DNA from: Proteles cristata cristata
Lineage: Eukaryota > Chordata > Mammalia > Carnivora > Hyaenidae
Assembly (NCBI GenBank): GCA_017311185.1
Contig: JAESUZ010000480.1
Location: 682,001-746,000, forward strand
Reading direction: 5' to 3'
DNA length: 64,000 nt
This document shows positions 23,900 to 34,436 of the stretch, one piece after another. Below the pieces are notes generated by a model, which did not search any database, had not been told where the DNA came from, and worked only from the letters and a program-made list of their open reading frames with translations. Position 1 is the stretch's first letter. Each line of letters opens with the position of its first letter. Position numbers and translations under genes: made by a program.

Positions 23900-24320
23900 T
23901 GCTAAAGAGAAGAAGACAATTACATCTGAGTCAGATCTCATAGAAAGCCTAAGGGAAAGATGACCTTTATGAAAGAAAGACCAGGTACAGAGAAGTATGT
24001 TGGTAGAAAAATGGAGGCCCAGAACCCCAAACTATGTGCTGGGAAGAGCAAGAAGTACTATATAACTAGAGTGTTAAGTACTTGGTGAACAGTATGGTGA
24101 TGGTAGGGAGAAAGACAAAAATAGATCAGACTAAAAACATAAACTGGATCAAAAATGTGATAGGCCTTAGTCTTTTATGCTAAGTCAATGTGACGTCTTT
24201 ATAAAGGCCAACAATAGGAGCTTCTGTAGTACTTTGCATATAGAAGATAGACATGATCTCATCTAGAAAAACTAACTCTGGAAGTAATATTGATAAAGAA
24301 CCAGATAAAAAAGGATGTAG
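23900..24320 (+). repeat. Possible ancient dispersed repeat
   Basis: GATAGGCCTTAGTCTTTTATGCTAAG, then TAGACATGATCTCATCTAG and AACTAACTCTGGAAG, keep the order of a common old mammalian repeat (GGCCTTGTAAGCCATG...GACATGATCTGA...TCACTCTGGCTG). Family name not recalled; identity is low. Confidence 0.35.
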
Positions 24321-25740
24321 AATCAGAGTAACAAATGAGAAAAATATTGGTTACCTTCATCCTATAAAAGATCCTAGACTATTATCAGATTGAATGAAAA
24401 TAAACGATCAACAGATATTTCATCTCTAAAGCTGATAAATTTGCTCTCTAACTGCCTGGTATAGGTTAAAAAGAGATGGCATTCAAGTTTCCACCCAAGA
24501 ATTCCTGTTCTAAGATTTCAGTATACAGTCATGTTACTAAGTCCGCATGGAAAATAAAAACAAAGTTGTCACATAAAGTGGCAAGAGAATGGGAAAAAGA
24601 ATGGGAAGGTTGTCAACTTTTAATATGTTGAGTTTGAAGTACTGGCTCAAACTTTTATATAAATAGTCAACAATTAAAAGTCTATACCATGAAAGGATGC
24701 CCCAATGAGTTAATAATAAAATAACTCAGAAAAATTAGAATTATTTACATTAATGAGAGTGGATAAAGGTAGTAAAAACAGACTAAACTAATACAATCCT
24801 CTAAGTGACAGGTGCTCTTTGTTCTCTATCTTGTGTCCATTTTCTTTCCAAAATAATTCAAATTTAATATGAAGCATACATTTTCTAGACTAAAAAACAA
24901 TAGCACTGAGAAGAGCTGACTCATGGGTACTTTCAAATGACAATAACTATGTAATATAATTTTAACCCATGCAATGTAAGTAGGTGTATTCTGGATGAAG
25001 ATTTTAGAAAAATTTTATTCCTAATGAACAAAAAGCCAACTCATCTACCTAAAACTATTGATTTTCATACTTCTCTTTTAACCTTCCCTGAAATGTTAAA
25101 ATAGTGCTGGAGATAGAAACACCAGCTTTTGAACACAAAGAAGAAACCACAACCCACAGGATCATTATTTAAAAATAGACGAAACCCCTAAGAGCTTGAA
25201 AGCAGCAAAGGTTTACTCTGCAAGTCTGGACCACCAGCATTCTTTCTTTGTGATGTGACAAACATACTTCCACTGAGTTCTTCAAGATAAAGATAATGGG
25301 TTCTTCCTCCTACTGACATGGATTCCTCCCTTCTTATAGGAAACATGAGGCCTCTGAATCAGAGAACAGCCCATTCATCACTCATAGAGCATCTCAGTGT
25401 GGGTTCCTTTGTTCCCTAAGATAAGGTGGATGTAATGAAGTCATGATGCCACCCTTCACAGGCAGCAAGTTTGCACAAGAAAAGAGCTCCAAAATTGTAA
25501 CCCTCAGACTTTATAGAAGTCTCAACTGGCACAACTTCCCTTCCTCGTTTCAAGAGAGAAAGAGCAAAGAGATTCAACACTTTACTCTGTAAACTAATCT
25601 TCCCCAGGAGGGGAGGGAAATGTTTCTAGTTTTACCAACCTAGAATGTAATACAATAGATCCAGAGGACTTAATTCTCTAAATTTCTCTGAAGCCATACA
25701 ACATCTCTAGCTTCCAAGGTGAATTAGATTTCTCTTACTT
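24321..25740. other. Unassigned intergenic DNA
   Basis: No gene or named repeat seen. 25200-25700 is slightly richer in G+C than its surroundings but has no open frame of note. Confidence 0.45.
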
Positions 25741-26170
25741 CTCCAACAAATTATCATATGTTCAGTTGCTTAAAATAACACAAATATCTTATAGTTCTGA
25801 AATCTAATGAAGATTTCACCAGGCTAAAATCAAGGTGTTAGGATTACATTCTTTTCTGGAGAATATAGGGAAGATTCTATTTCTTTGTTTTTTCTAGTTG
25901 TTAGGATCTCACCATTGGCCCATGGCTCTATTTTGTCTCCTGAGTAAGCAGTGGCTTTCTCTTATTGCAGTAGACTGACCTTGAGTTTCCTGTACCCCTT
26001 TTATACATTTAGGCTGTTTAAGATTTTACTGAGCACACCCAAATGGTACAGGATAATCTGTGTATTACACGATAATCTGTTAGCAACCTCAATTTCATTT
26101 TTATATAACATATTTACAAAATATGAGGGTTAGGAAATGGACATCTTTGGAAGCCATTCTACTTATCACA
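25741..26170 (-). repeat. Ancient LTR-like repeat (MaLR-like), antisense
   Basis: GCTTAAAATAACACAAATATCTTATAG, CAGGCTAAAATCAAGGTGTTAGG, GGGAAGATTCTATTTCTTTG and GGAAATGGACATCTTTGGAAGCC run in the order of the reverse complement of the element at 60788-61235. The two loci are therefore the same family in opposite orientation. The overall plan recalls ERVL-MaLR LTRs. There are no retroviral coding regions. Confidence 0.55.
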
Positions 26171-26997
26171 CATGAAATGCTTGCTATCCAATCAACTTTA
26201 AGTCAAGTTTGTCAGTACTCTTTACTCAGGAAGCCCAGACTGTTAAATAAGGTGAAAAATATTCTGAGATAATTTATATATATACATATATATATAAGAA
26301 ATAATATAATATTATTATATTATATAATATATTATAATATAATATTCTGAGATAATTTATTATATATATATACATGCATATATACATATACATATAAATA
26401 TATACATGTAGTTTAATATATATATATAACTTCAAAACAAAATGAGATTAATTAGGGAATAATTGGATGTGGAATTACTGGTGAAGCACTTTAATATTTC
26501 ACAGGCACTGGAGGAAGCAACAGAAGAGATGAAGGCAAGAGAGGGAATAGGCAGTAAAGGTTAAGAATTAAGCAAGACTGTGGCCTATTGGAGGCTAAAT
26601 GGAGAAAGTGAAAGAGAAGGAAATGATCAAGTGTTTGGAATGCTGTCAATAGGTCAAGTGAGATGTGATTGGGAAGCAACCATCACATTTGGTAACATTA
26701 AAGTAATATACTATCTAATACAGGATATTGGAATAGACTATATAGCTTCAGTAGTTCATATCATTCATCAAGCTACCTTTATTAATTTGGCTATTTAATG
26801 AAAAATAACAAGTTAAAATGTTGAGTTAATCACATCTATATCTCATTCCACATTTATATTGTTATCTAAATTTTCTTGATTACAAAGCTCACTAGGGAAA
26901 ACATTTTGAAAACCGCATGGGGTCAATAAAACACAAAAGCAATTGAGAATCATGAACAAGGCTTTATAAAAACAAATCACAAGTATGATGTTTACAA
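26171..26997. other. Unassigned DNA containing an AT-rich tract
   Basis: Apart from the TA-rich tract at 26268-26430, nothing is recognised. The overlapping short frames at 26491-26798 look like chance. Confidence 0.45.
26268..26430. repeat. TA-rich low-complexity tract with an 83-bp internal duplication
   Basis: AATATTCTGAGATAATTTAT occurs at 26258-26277 and again at 26341-26360, each followed by TA/TATACA repeats. The tract seems to have grown by duplicating an 83-bp unit that includes the left flank. Confidence 0.85.
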
Positions 26998-27010
26998 AAT
27001 TGCAGTAATA

Positions 27011-27330
27011 GGGGCGCGTGGGTGGCTCAGTCGGTTAAGCGTCCGATATTGGCTCAGGTCATAATCTCACGGTTCGTGGGTTCGAGCCCTGCGTTGGTTT
27101 TTGTGCTGACAGCTCAGAGCCTGGAGAGAGAGTTAAGCATTCGACTTTGGCTCATGTCATGATCTAAAGATTCGTGGTTTCAAGCCCCATGTCAGGCTCT
27201 CAGAGCCTGGAGCCTGCTTTGGATTTTGTATCTCCCTCTCTCTTTACCTCTCTCCCTCTCATGCTCTGTCTCTCCCTCCCTCCATCCCTCTCTCTCTCTC
27301 TCTCGAAAATAAATAAATATTATTATTTTT
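27011..27330 (+). mobile_element. Dimeric tRNA-Lys SINE under one target duplication
   Basis: A normal head (GGGGCGCGTGGGTGGCTCAGTCGG, B box GGTTCGAGCCC, GCTGACAGCTCAGAGCCTGGAG) is followed directly by a second tRNA-related unit. That unit starts at GAGTTAAGCATTCGACTTTGG and has a degraded B box (GTTTCAAGCCC), then the usual AGAGCCTGGAGCC, CT-rich part and tail. AATTGCAGTAATA (26998-27010) and AATTGCAATAATA (27331-27343) flank the whole unit, with no tail between the halves. This suggests a single composite insertion. Confidence 0.9.
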
Positions 27331-27343
27331 AATTGCAATAATA

Positions 27344-28027
27344 ATAATATAGCAAGCCTCTCTTGAGGTTTAGTTTTAAAACTTCAGATGGCACATTTTA
27401 TTGTGAAGATTGGGAATAATTATTTACTATTTACATTTTGTAAGGTCCGCATGTTTAAAATTTTTGACAAAGGCTATCACTAATTTAAAAATTAGTTAAC
27501 AGTATAGGATCTTTATTCTTTTCCTATAGTTATTGAAGGTAGTGATGGAATTGCTGTGGGTTATTGCACATGAAGATAGTTAAATATGTGATACATAATC
27601 TTTGCATGTATTTGCTTATAGATAATTATTTTTATGTTTCATAAAATAGTGTATATCATGATCTCTAAAACATATTCAAATTATAGCACTTTTAAAAACT
27701 ATTCTTGCCATTTAGATTTATAATTTTAAAGCCAAAAGAAAGCAAAATAACAATATTCAGTGAATACCAAGGAACCATTTATCCCTTTATTTTAAATTAG
27801 TTAAAATGAATTACTGAAATTATTTTACAGGTTTTAACAGGAAGAATTTGTTGACTACATTTAATTCCTTGAAGATTCTAAATGCTAGAAATTGGAAAGG
27901 AACACATTCCTCTTTGAGTTCTTTATGGTATTGCTTTCCACAAATCTTGATTTAAAAAGCAGCCATAGAGAAAACAATAATGAAGTGAAAATTGGATATA
28001 GGAAAATAGAAATCAAAGATACTTCAT
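27344..28027. other. Unassigned AT-rich DNA
   Basis: No element or coding frame recognised. Confidence 0.45.
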
Positions 28028-28188
28028 TTTTTTAAGTTTATTTATTTATTTTGAGATTAGGTGGGTAGAGAGATAGAATCCCAAGCAGGCTCTGCACTAA
28101 CAGTGGGACTCAACCCCACGAACTGTGAGATTATGACCTGAGGTGAAATCAAGAGTCAGACCTTTGACTGAGCCACCCAGGCACTCCC
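28028..28188 (-). mobile_element. tRNA-Lys SINE, shortened
   Basis: TTTTTTTAAGTTTATTTATTTATTTTGAG, a reduced GA-rich part, CCCAAGCAGGCTCTGCACTAAC, GACTCAACCCCACGAACTGTGAG and head GAGCCACCCAGGCACTCCC. The middle has internal deletions. No sure target duplication. Confidence 0.87.
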
Positions 28189-29198
28189 AAGGCTCTACTT
28201 TATCTAGAAGATAGTATTATTTTAAGGATAGAGAGGTATATGGCTATAGATGTTTTTCATTAAAATATCCTTTTCACGTTTTTTGTTGAATGATATATAA
28301 ATGCAAATGTATAATATACAAGGCTAGATCAATAAATATATATACCAAGAGATCATTGCAAAGTCAGTGTTGTAAAGGTTTTTTTTGTGTGTTTTCTTCT
28401 AAGAGTTTATAGTTTAGGTCTGACTTTTAGGGCATAGATCGATTTTGAGTTAAGTTTTGTATATAGCATTAGAAAAGCCTCGACTTTATTCTTTTGCAAA
28501 CAGATATTCAATTTTCTAAGCATCAGTTGTTAAAAATGCTGTCCTTTCCCCGTTGAATAATTTGGACACCATTGACAAAAATTTGTTTGGTCATAAATAC
28601 AACGTTTAACTGTTGGCTTTTTCTATTCCATTGCCCCATTTATTTGTCTCTATGCCATTACCAAATTATTTTGACCGTTGCAACTTTGTAGTAAGTTTTG
28701 AAATTAGGAAATTTGACTCCTCAAAGTTTATTCTTTTTAAAAATTTCTTCATTTACCTGGTGTCCCCACGATTCCATATGAATTTTAGGATGAGTATTTC
28801 TATTTGTGCCAAAAACATTATTAATATTTTAATAGGGATTATATTGAATCTTAGATTCCTTTGGGTAGTAGTGATATCTTAACAATGTTAAATCTCCAGT
28901 CCATGAACATGGGATGTGATATGGAATGATATGGTAATTTATGTCCTCTTTAATTTCTTTCAGCAATGCTTTATAGTTTTCATTGAATAAGCCTTTCCTT
29001 CTTGTTTAAGTTAATTCATAAGTACTTTATTCTTTCAGATCCTATTGAAAACTGCTTATGTAATTTCCTTCTTAAACTATTTACTGTTAGTGTATACAAA
29101 TACAAATAACTTTTATGTGTTCACTTTATTTCCTGCTACTTAGCTAAATTTGTTTATTAAGTTGTAGCAATTTTCTTTTGGAAACTTAAAGATTTTCT

Positions 29199-29420
29199 TT
29201 CTTTTTTTTTAAAATTTTTTTTAAATTTATTTCTAGGAGAGAGAGAGACAGTGTGAGCAGGGGAGGGTCAGAGAGACAGGGAGTCACAGACTGAAACAGG
29301 CTCCAGGCTCTGAGCTGGCAGTCAGCATAGAGCCCGACGCGGGGCTCGAACCTACAAACAGCGAGATCATGACCTAAGTGAAAGTCGGACGCTTAACCTA
29401 CTAAGCCACCCAGGCGCCCG
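29199..29420 (-). mobile_element. tRNA-Lys SINE, young, inside antisense L1
   Basis: Tail, GTGAGCAGGGGAGGGTCAGAG, GCCCGACGCGGGGCTCGAACC, and head AAGCCACCCAGGCGCCCG. GAAACTTAAAGATTTTCT is repeated exactly at 29181-29198 and 29421-29438. The CpG-rich body is nearly undecayed. Confidence 0.96.
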
Positions 29421-29585
29421 GAAACTTAAAGATTTTCTACCTATCATATCACCTGAAAATATATATAAATTTTCTTCTTCTTTTCTAGTCTGGTTCCTTT
29501 TATATCTTTTTTCTGGTTAATTGCTCTGGCGAGCACTTCCAGCACTATGGTGAATAAAATTGCTGAAAGCGAACATCCTTGACTT

Positions 29586-29806
29586 AAAAAAATATGTTTA
29601 TTTATCTATTTTAAGAGAAAAAAGAGAAAGAGGATTCAGAGGGAGGCAGAAAAAGAATCCCAAGCAGGCCCTGCGCTCTCACTCAAGGCTTAATGCAGGG
29701 CTGGATCCCACAACCCTAGGGTCATGATCTGAGCTGAAATCAAGAGTCAGGATCTGAGCTGAAATCAAGAGTCAGATGCTCAACTGACTGAGCCACCCAG
29801 GTGCAC
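29586..29806 (-). mobile_element. tRNA-Lys SINE with a 25-bp internal tandem duplication
   Basis: Tail side TTATTTATCTATTTTAAGAG, CCCAAGCAGGCCCTGCGCTCTC, and head GAGCCACCCAGGTGCACTG. The tRNA-related part has two perfect 25-bp copies at 29726-29750 and 29751-29775 (GATCTGAGCTGAAATCAAGA...). Confidence 0.9.
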
Positions 29807-29956
29807 TGCCTGTTTCTGATCTTGGGGAAAAGTACTCAGTCTTTCTCCATTAATATGTTTGTTCTGTGTTTGTCATATGTGACTTATTATGCTGAGGTAG
29901 TTTCTTTGTATTCCTAGTTTGTTGAATGGTTTTGTCACGTAAGGATGTGACATTTT

Positions 29957-30562
29957 GTCAAATAACAAATTATCACAAACTTACTGACATTAAATCGCTT
30001 AAAAAAACACTTTCGTTTCTATGGGATCCATATATGGTTTAGTTGTGTCCCTTACTCAGAGTCCTCACTAGGCAGAAATTTAGACGCTGATTGGATTTGA
30101 AATCTTATCTGAGGCTTGAGGATTTGTTCCAAGTTTACTGGTTGTTGGCAGAATTCATCTTTTTCTTGTTATAAGATAAATGTTTGTGTTTTCGTTTTAT
30201 TACTGGTTGCCTGTTGGAGAACTGCTTTCAGGTCTTAAAAGCTTTCTTCATCTCCTTGCCCTGTGTCCTCCTCATAAACAAATCCCAATATGGCTGTTTG
30301 CTTCCTTCCAGCCCAACCAGGTGGTGACTGCTGATTCATGCTACTTTTTATTAAAGGTTATTCATCAGGGAAGACTTCCATTTTTTATTAACTCAGTTAA
30401 CCATTATGGACTTAATTACATATGCAAAATCCCATTTACTATAAAATGCTTGATATTGCCATCACATTTACAGGCTTTACTTATATTCAAGAGGAAGAGA
30501 TTATACAGGGCACATGTACCAAGCAATAGGGATCTCATAGCCATTTAACTTATCTGCCTACC
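29957..30562 (-). repeat. Ancient LTR-like repeat (MaLR-like), antisense
   Basis: AATAACAAATTATCACAAACTTACTG near the start and AACTTATCTGCCTACCG at the end fit the antisense of the family seen at 60788-61235 and 25741-26170. A plus-strand frame of 122 codons (30180-30548) lies inside but matches no protein I recognise, and the family is non-coding. Confidence 0.45.
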
Positions 30563-31252
30563 GGAATTTGAGAGGCAAGAATTATCGCCTGTAAAACATC
30601 AAATATGCATATAAGAAAAACCAGGAGAACACAAATATACTTTAAAAACTAATTTGTCATCTCTGGAGATTCCTAGGGGTTCAGTGAATTCTTTGGATTA
30701 CTGATAAATGCAGAGAAAGGAACAATCAAGCATGTATTCTTTCTTTTCTTTCTTTCTTTCTTTCTTTCTCTATCTCTTTCTTTCTTTCTCTCTTTCTTTC
30801 TTTCTCTCTCTCTTTCTTTCTTTCTTTCTTTCATTTAGGTCCTCCATACAAAACTATATTCTATCTTTCATATACAGTTTGACTTTCAGTGTAACCAAAG
30901 CTAGGAGGTTCTTTACTGAAAAATTCCAAGTAATAAATACAGAAGGAATGACAGAATTAGAGAGTTACCTTTTTGTAAGTGTTAATAAAATAATCTAGGA
31001 AACGATCATTAATCACTATAAAACAGTATGTGGATTTTACAAGATATCGTACACATTTATTTCTCCCAGTGGATTGGGTTTGACTAGAATCTAGCCTCTA
31101 AGTCTAAACGCCTTTTTATGGGGTAATGAGGAGAACTATGATGATGTAAATTGCTAAATAAAAAATGTGAATAATCAACAGGATAAAGATTGATTTGTTC
31201 CACACACACACACAAAAAAAGTGACATAAGACATAGACATAAGAGTTTCTAT
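30563..31252. other. Unassigned DNA around a pyrimidine tract
   Basis: Apart from the TTTC tract at 30738-30833 and a small CA run at 31201-31213, no element is recognised. Confidence 0.45.
30738..30833. repeat. (TTTC)n/(TC)n polypyrimidine tract
   Basis: About 96 bases of almost pure pyrimidine on the plus strand, with TTTC units and CTCT interruptions. The overlapping Phe/Ser/Leu-rich frame at 30708-30998 is mostly a translation of the tract. Confidence 0.95.
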
Positions 31253-31271
31253 GAATTAGAAGGGATTTAAA

Positions 31272-31507
31272 TTTTTTTTTTAATTTTTATTTATTTCTAG
31301 AGAGAGAGAAAGACAGCGTGAGCAGGGGAAGGCCAGAGAGAGAGGGAGTCACAGACTGAAACAGGCTCCAGGCTCTGAGCTGGCAGTCAGCACAGAGCCC
31401 GACGCGGGGCCTGAACCCACGAACCGCGAGATCATGACCCAGGAACCGCGAGATCATGACCTAAGTGAAAGTCGGACGCTTAACCGACTAAGCCACCCAG
31501 GTGCCCC
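31272..31507 (-). mobile_element. tRNA-Lys SINE, young, with a 22-bp internal duplication
   Basis: Perfect 19-bp target duplication GAATTAGAAGGGATTTAAA at 31253-31271 and 31508-31526. The body is CpG-rich and close to consensus. GAACCGCGAGATCATGAC occurs at 31421-31438 and 31443-31460, a 22-bp period duplication of the A-to-B-box region. Confidence 0.96.
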
Positions 31508-31538
31508 GAATTAGAAGGGATTTAAAAGACAGCAACCA

Positions 31539-31747
31539 GGGGGCCTGGGTGGCTCAATCAGTGGAGCATTCGACTTCACTCAGGTCATGATTTCATAGTT
31601 CGTGAGTTCAAGCCTTATCTTGGGCTCTGTGCTGACAGCGTAGGGCCTGGAGCCTGCTTCAGATTCTATGTCTCCCTCTCTCTCTGCCCCTCCCCACCTC
31701 ACTCTTTGTCTCTCTCTCAAAAATAAATAAGCATTATAAAACATTTA
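31539..31747 (+). mobile_element. tRNA-Lys SINE
   Basis: Head GGGGCCTGGGTGGCTCAATC, GTTCGTGAGTTCAAGCC, GCTGACAGCGTAGGGCCTGGAGCC, CT-rich part and AAATAAATAAGC tail. AAAAGACAGCAACCA (31524-31538) and AAAAGACAGCAATCA (31748-31762) flank it. It lies just beyond the right target duplication of the preceding opposite-strand SINE. Confidence 0.94.
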
Positions 31748-31762
31748 AAAAGACAGCAATCA

Positions 31763-32411
31763 AATACAGTGTATGGGTTACTTTGGATCCTGATTCAAAA
31801 AACAAACATAAAAATACATTTATGAGGTAGGTAATTAAGAAAATTTGAATATGGAAAAGAATTAGATATTAATGGGTTATTTTGAATTTTGTTACATATG
31901 CTTTATGATGATATTTCTATCTTTTAAAGTTACTCATTGAAGAATTTACAGGTAATGTAATAATGCTTTGAAATAGAAATGAACAGATAAAACCAGATTA
32001 GTGATATGTTGACAGTTTCTGAAGCCAGGTGGTGGCTAACTGGGATCCATTATTCTATCCTGTCTAGTCTTTTGTACACTGGAAAGAATAAGTCCATAGC
32101 CAGAGATTTTCTGGATTTGGCTTCCTGGCCATATTTTGCTGAATTCTGCTTTGACTTAATATAAAGTCATTGGTGAAGACTGATTAAACCAATACTGGCA
32201 GTAATTTAGGTTTTAAAAACTTTTTAAAATATTACCTTGTGATAAATTCTTTGGAATTTATAATCATAAAATTGATATTATGACTGCCTTGAGGAATCTT
32301 CCAGACAAGAAGTGGTACAAAGCACACACACATACACACAAGTGAACAGTTAGTTTTAGTTTTTAGCATATGAACAACTTCAAAATATTCATACTGATTT
32401 GCACTGCAATG
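31763..32411. other. Unassigned DNA, possibly with an old L1 3'-end scrap
   Basis: At 32010-32085, GTTTCTGAAGCCAGGTGGTGGCTAACTGGGATCCATTATTCTAT resembles a motif from old L1-type 3' ends. The rest is not recognised. Confidence 0.35.
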
Positions 32412-32423
32412 CTATGTTATTTT

Positions 32424-32640
32424 ATTTATTTATTTATTTATTATTTTTTTTTTTTGAGAGAGAGAGAGCAAGTGAGCAGGGGAGGGCCAGAGAGAGAGGG
32501 AGTTACAGAATCTGAAGCAGGCTTCAGGCTCTGAGCTGGCTGTCAACACAGAGCCCTATGCGGAGCTCGAACCCACAAACCGTGAGATCATGACCTGAGC
32601 CGAAGTGGGACGCTTAACCGACTGAACCACCCAGGAACCC
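32424..32640 (-). mobile_element. tRNA-Lys SINE with ATTT-repeat tail
   Basis: (TTTA)n and T-run tail, GTGAGCAGGGGAGGGCCAGAG, GGAGCTCGAACCCACAAACCGTG and head GAACCACCCAGGAACCCC. CTATGTTATTTT (32412-32423) and CTATGTTACTTT (32641-32652) are the target duplication. Confidence 0.94.
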
Positions 32641-32652
32641 CTATGTTACTTT

Positions 32653-33642
32653 TTACAGATTTAGGATGTCATAACAAGTCAAAAATGGATATTTTCTGCC
32701 TAGATATTTTTGGTCATTGTATCAAGTTGAAATATACTGCCTATTAATTATAATTCAGGCATTATAATTCATTTTTCAGGTATGACAACCAAAAAGGAAG
32801 AGAGATTTTTATTCTATTTAGCTTAGGTTTTAAAAATTAATGGTTATTAGTAGCATAAAGAACAATTAACGCACTGTAATGAGAGTTCAAAACAAAACAC
32901 TAGAGTTGTTCCTCTAAGCTAATTACTGAACAGGAGGATTCCTTGCCAGGAAGGGGCCATGCATCTGTGAAAACGTCCACATACCAGATGAGAGGAATTT
33001 TGCAGCCGGAACGGAGTTAGAGACTTTGGTCTAGTAACCACCCAATTTGAATTTCTGTCCAAATCATAGGTAGGAAGCACTTGCAACAGAAATTTTAAGA
33101 AGTGATCTCCCAGAGACATTTACAATTTCAAGCCATTACTCAGCTTATTTAACTAGACAAAGTGACACCAGACACCCATAGATACCTTCAGTAGTGGAAA
33201 AAGGATTCTCCACACTTTACCAGTGCAATTTTGGTATAAAATGTCACTGGCAAAAATGCTTTTGGGGAGGTGTCAGTGGGATACAAGAAACAGCGCTATT
33301 CAGGACAGTAGTACTGAGTCACCTATACATGGCTTCCTGGCAATCTCATAAAAGGAATTCTGAGGAGAAATGGAGGAATAAACAACACGGCATATATTTT
33401 AGGTAACTGTACAATTTAGTAATTTAGTAGTAACTAGAGGAATTGGGGTAGAATTTAGAAGGGAAGGACATAGAAACATGGGCTTGAAACTATATTTCAA
33501 CTTTTTAACTTTAGCATTCTCGAAAGAGCATTGAGGTTTCTAAATATCAACTGTTGTGATTGCTATTTCATCTACATGGTCTGTTGAGCCCATTCATGCA
33601 AGGCCTGTCTCTGATTATTTGTTATCTGTTTGTAAACTTTTT
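32653..33642. other. Unassigned DNA
   Basis: No known gene or repeat recognised. 32920-33120 is less AT-rich and has a 66-codon minus-strand frame, with a 70-codon plus frame at 33194-33406. Neither resembles a known family and both lack splice or conservation evidence. Confidence 0.4.
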
Positions 33643-33866
33643 TTTTTTAATTTTTTATTTTTTTTAATTTATTTTTGAGAGTCAGAGAGAGACAGCACGA
33701 GCAGGGGAGAGTCAAAGAAAGAGGGAGATACAGAATCTGACACAGGCTCCAGGCTCTGAGCTAGCTATCAGCACAGAGCCTGATGCAGGGCTTAAACCCA
33801 CAAACCATGAGATCATGACCTGAGCCAAAGACGGACACTTAACTGACTGAGCGACCCAGGCGCCCC
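33643..33866 (-). mobile_element. tRNA-Lys SINE
   Basis: Poly-T, AATTTATTTTTGAGAGTCAGAG, GCAGGGCTTAAACCCACAAACC, and head GAGCGACCCAGGCGCCCC. Flanks GTAAACTTTT and GGAAACTCTTTT are a probable imperfect target duplication. Confidence 0.92.
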
Positions 33867-34276
33867 TGGAAACTCTTTTACATGCATATGATTTATGTTC
33901 GTTATCATTGCTTTCAATTTTCTCTAAGACACATCGTTGTTCCCTATCCAATTGATCTTTATTCTTTGATTACTCCCTGGTATTTTAGTTTCCTGTCTTT
34001 CTTCAAAACTAAAGAAACTAATTACTTTAGATATTGATATCTTCATATTGAAAAATACATATTAATGCATGCTTTGGAAATTAATTCAAGTTCCAATATC
34101 ACTCCAAACTTTAACCCTAGGACAATTCTGAAAACTTAGTCTTCTGCTATGACTAGAAGGACTTAAAATAGTTGGCATCCTTCCAGTGTAATATCTTACA
34201 TAAGAAATATAATTTTTATAGTGCAAGAGATAATAGAACATTTAAAAATGCAAAATTGTATTAAAATAGAAGGAGC

Positions 34277-34436
34277 AAGGCTCCTGGGGCTCAGTTGGTT
34301 AAGCAGATGACTTTTAATATTGGCCCAGGTCTTGATCTCATGTTGTTAGTTCAAGCCTCTCATTAAAAAGAAACAAACAAACACACGTTAAAAAAAAAAA
34401 CCATAAACTAAAGCAAACTAAACTAAATCAAATTAA
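34277..34436 (+). mobile_element. tRNA-Lys SINE lacking its middle
   Basis: Head AGGCTCCTGGGGCTCAGTTGGTTAAGCAG, GGCCCAGGTCTTGATCTCATG and TTCAAGCCTCTC, then straight into an A-rich tail of ACAA, A and ACTAA units. The GCTGACAGC and CT-rich parts are missing. TAAAATAGAAGG and TAAAATGGAAGC at the ends may be the target duplication. Confidence 0.75.

Larger units (their letters stand above)
28370..29948 (-). mobile_element. LINE-1 ORF2 region, antisense, split by two SINEs
   Basis: Plus-strand text follows the antisense of the L1 ORF2 reverse-transcriptase half: GTTTGGTCATAAATAC, GCAACTTTGTAGTAAGTTTTGAAAT, ATATGAATTTTAGGATGAG, TCTTTCAGCAATGCTTTATAGTTTTC. It then continues with GCTCTGGCGAGCACTTCCAGCAC and AACATCCTTGAC. 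It resumes after the second SINE with CTGTTTCTGATCTTGG and ends near 29948. All frames are broken, and the 89-codon plus-strand frame at 28613 is only the antisense. It looks older than the L1 at 19742. Confidence 0.88.

Noticed and set aside
30180..30548. 122-codon plus-strand frame
   Set aside because: It lies inside a decayed LTR-like repeat in antisense, resembles no known protein and has no other coding signs.
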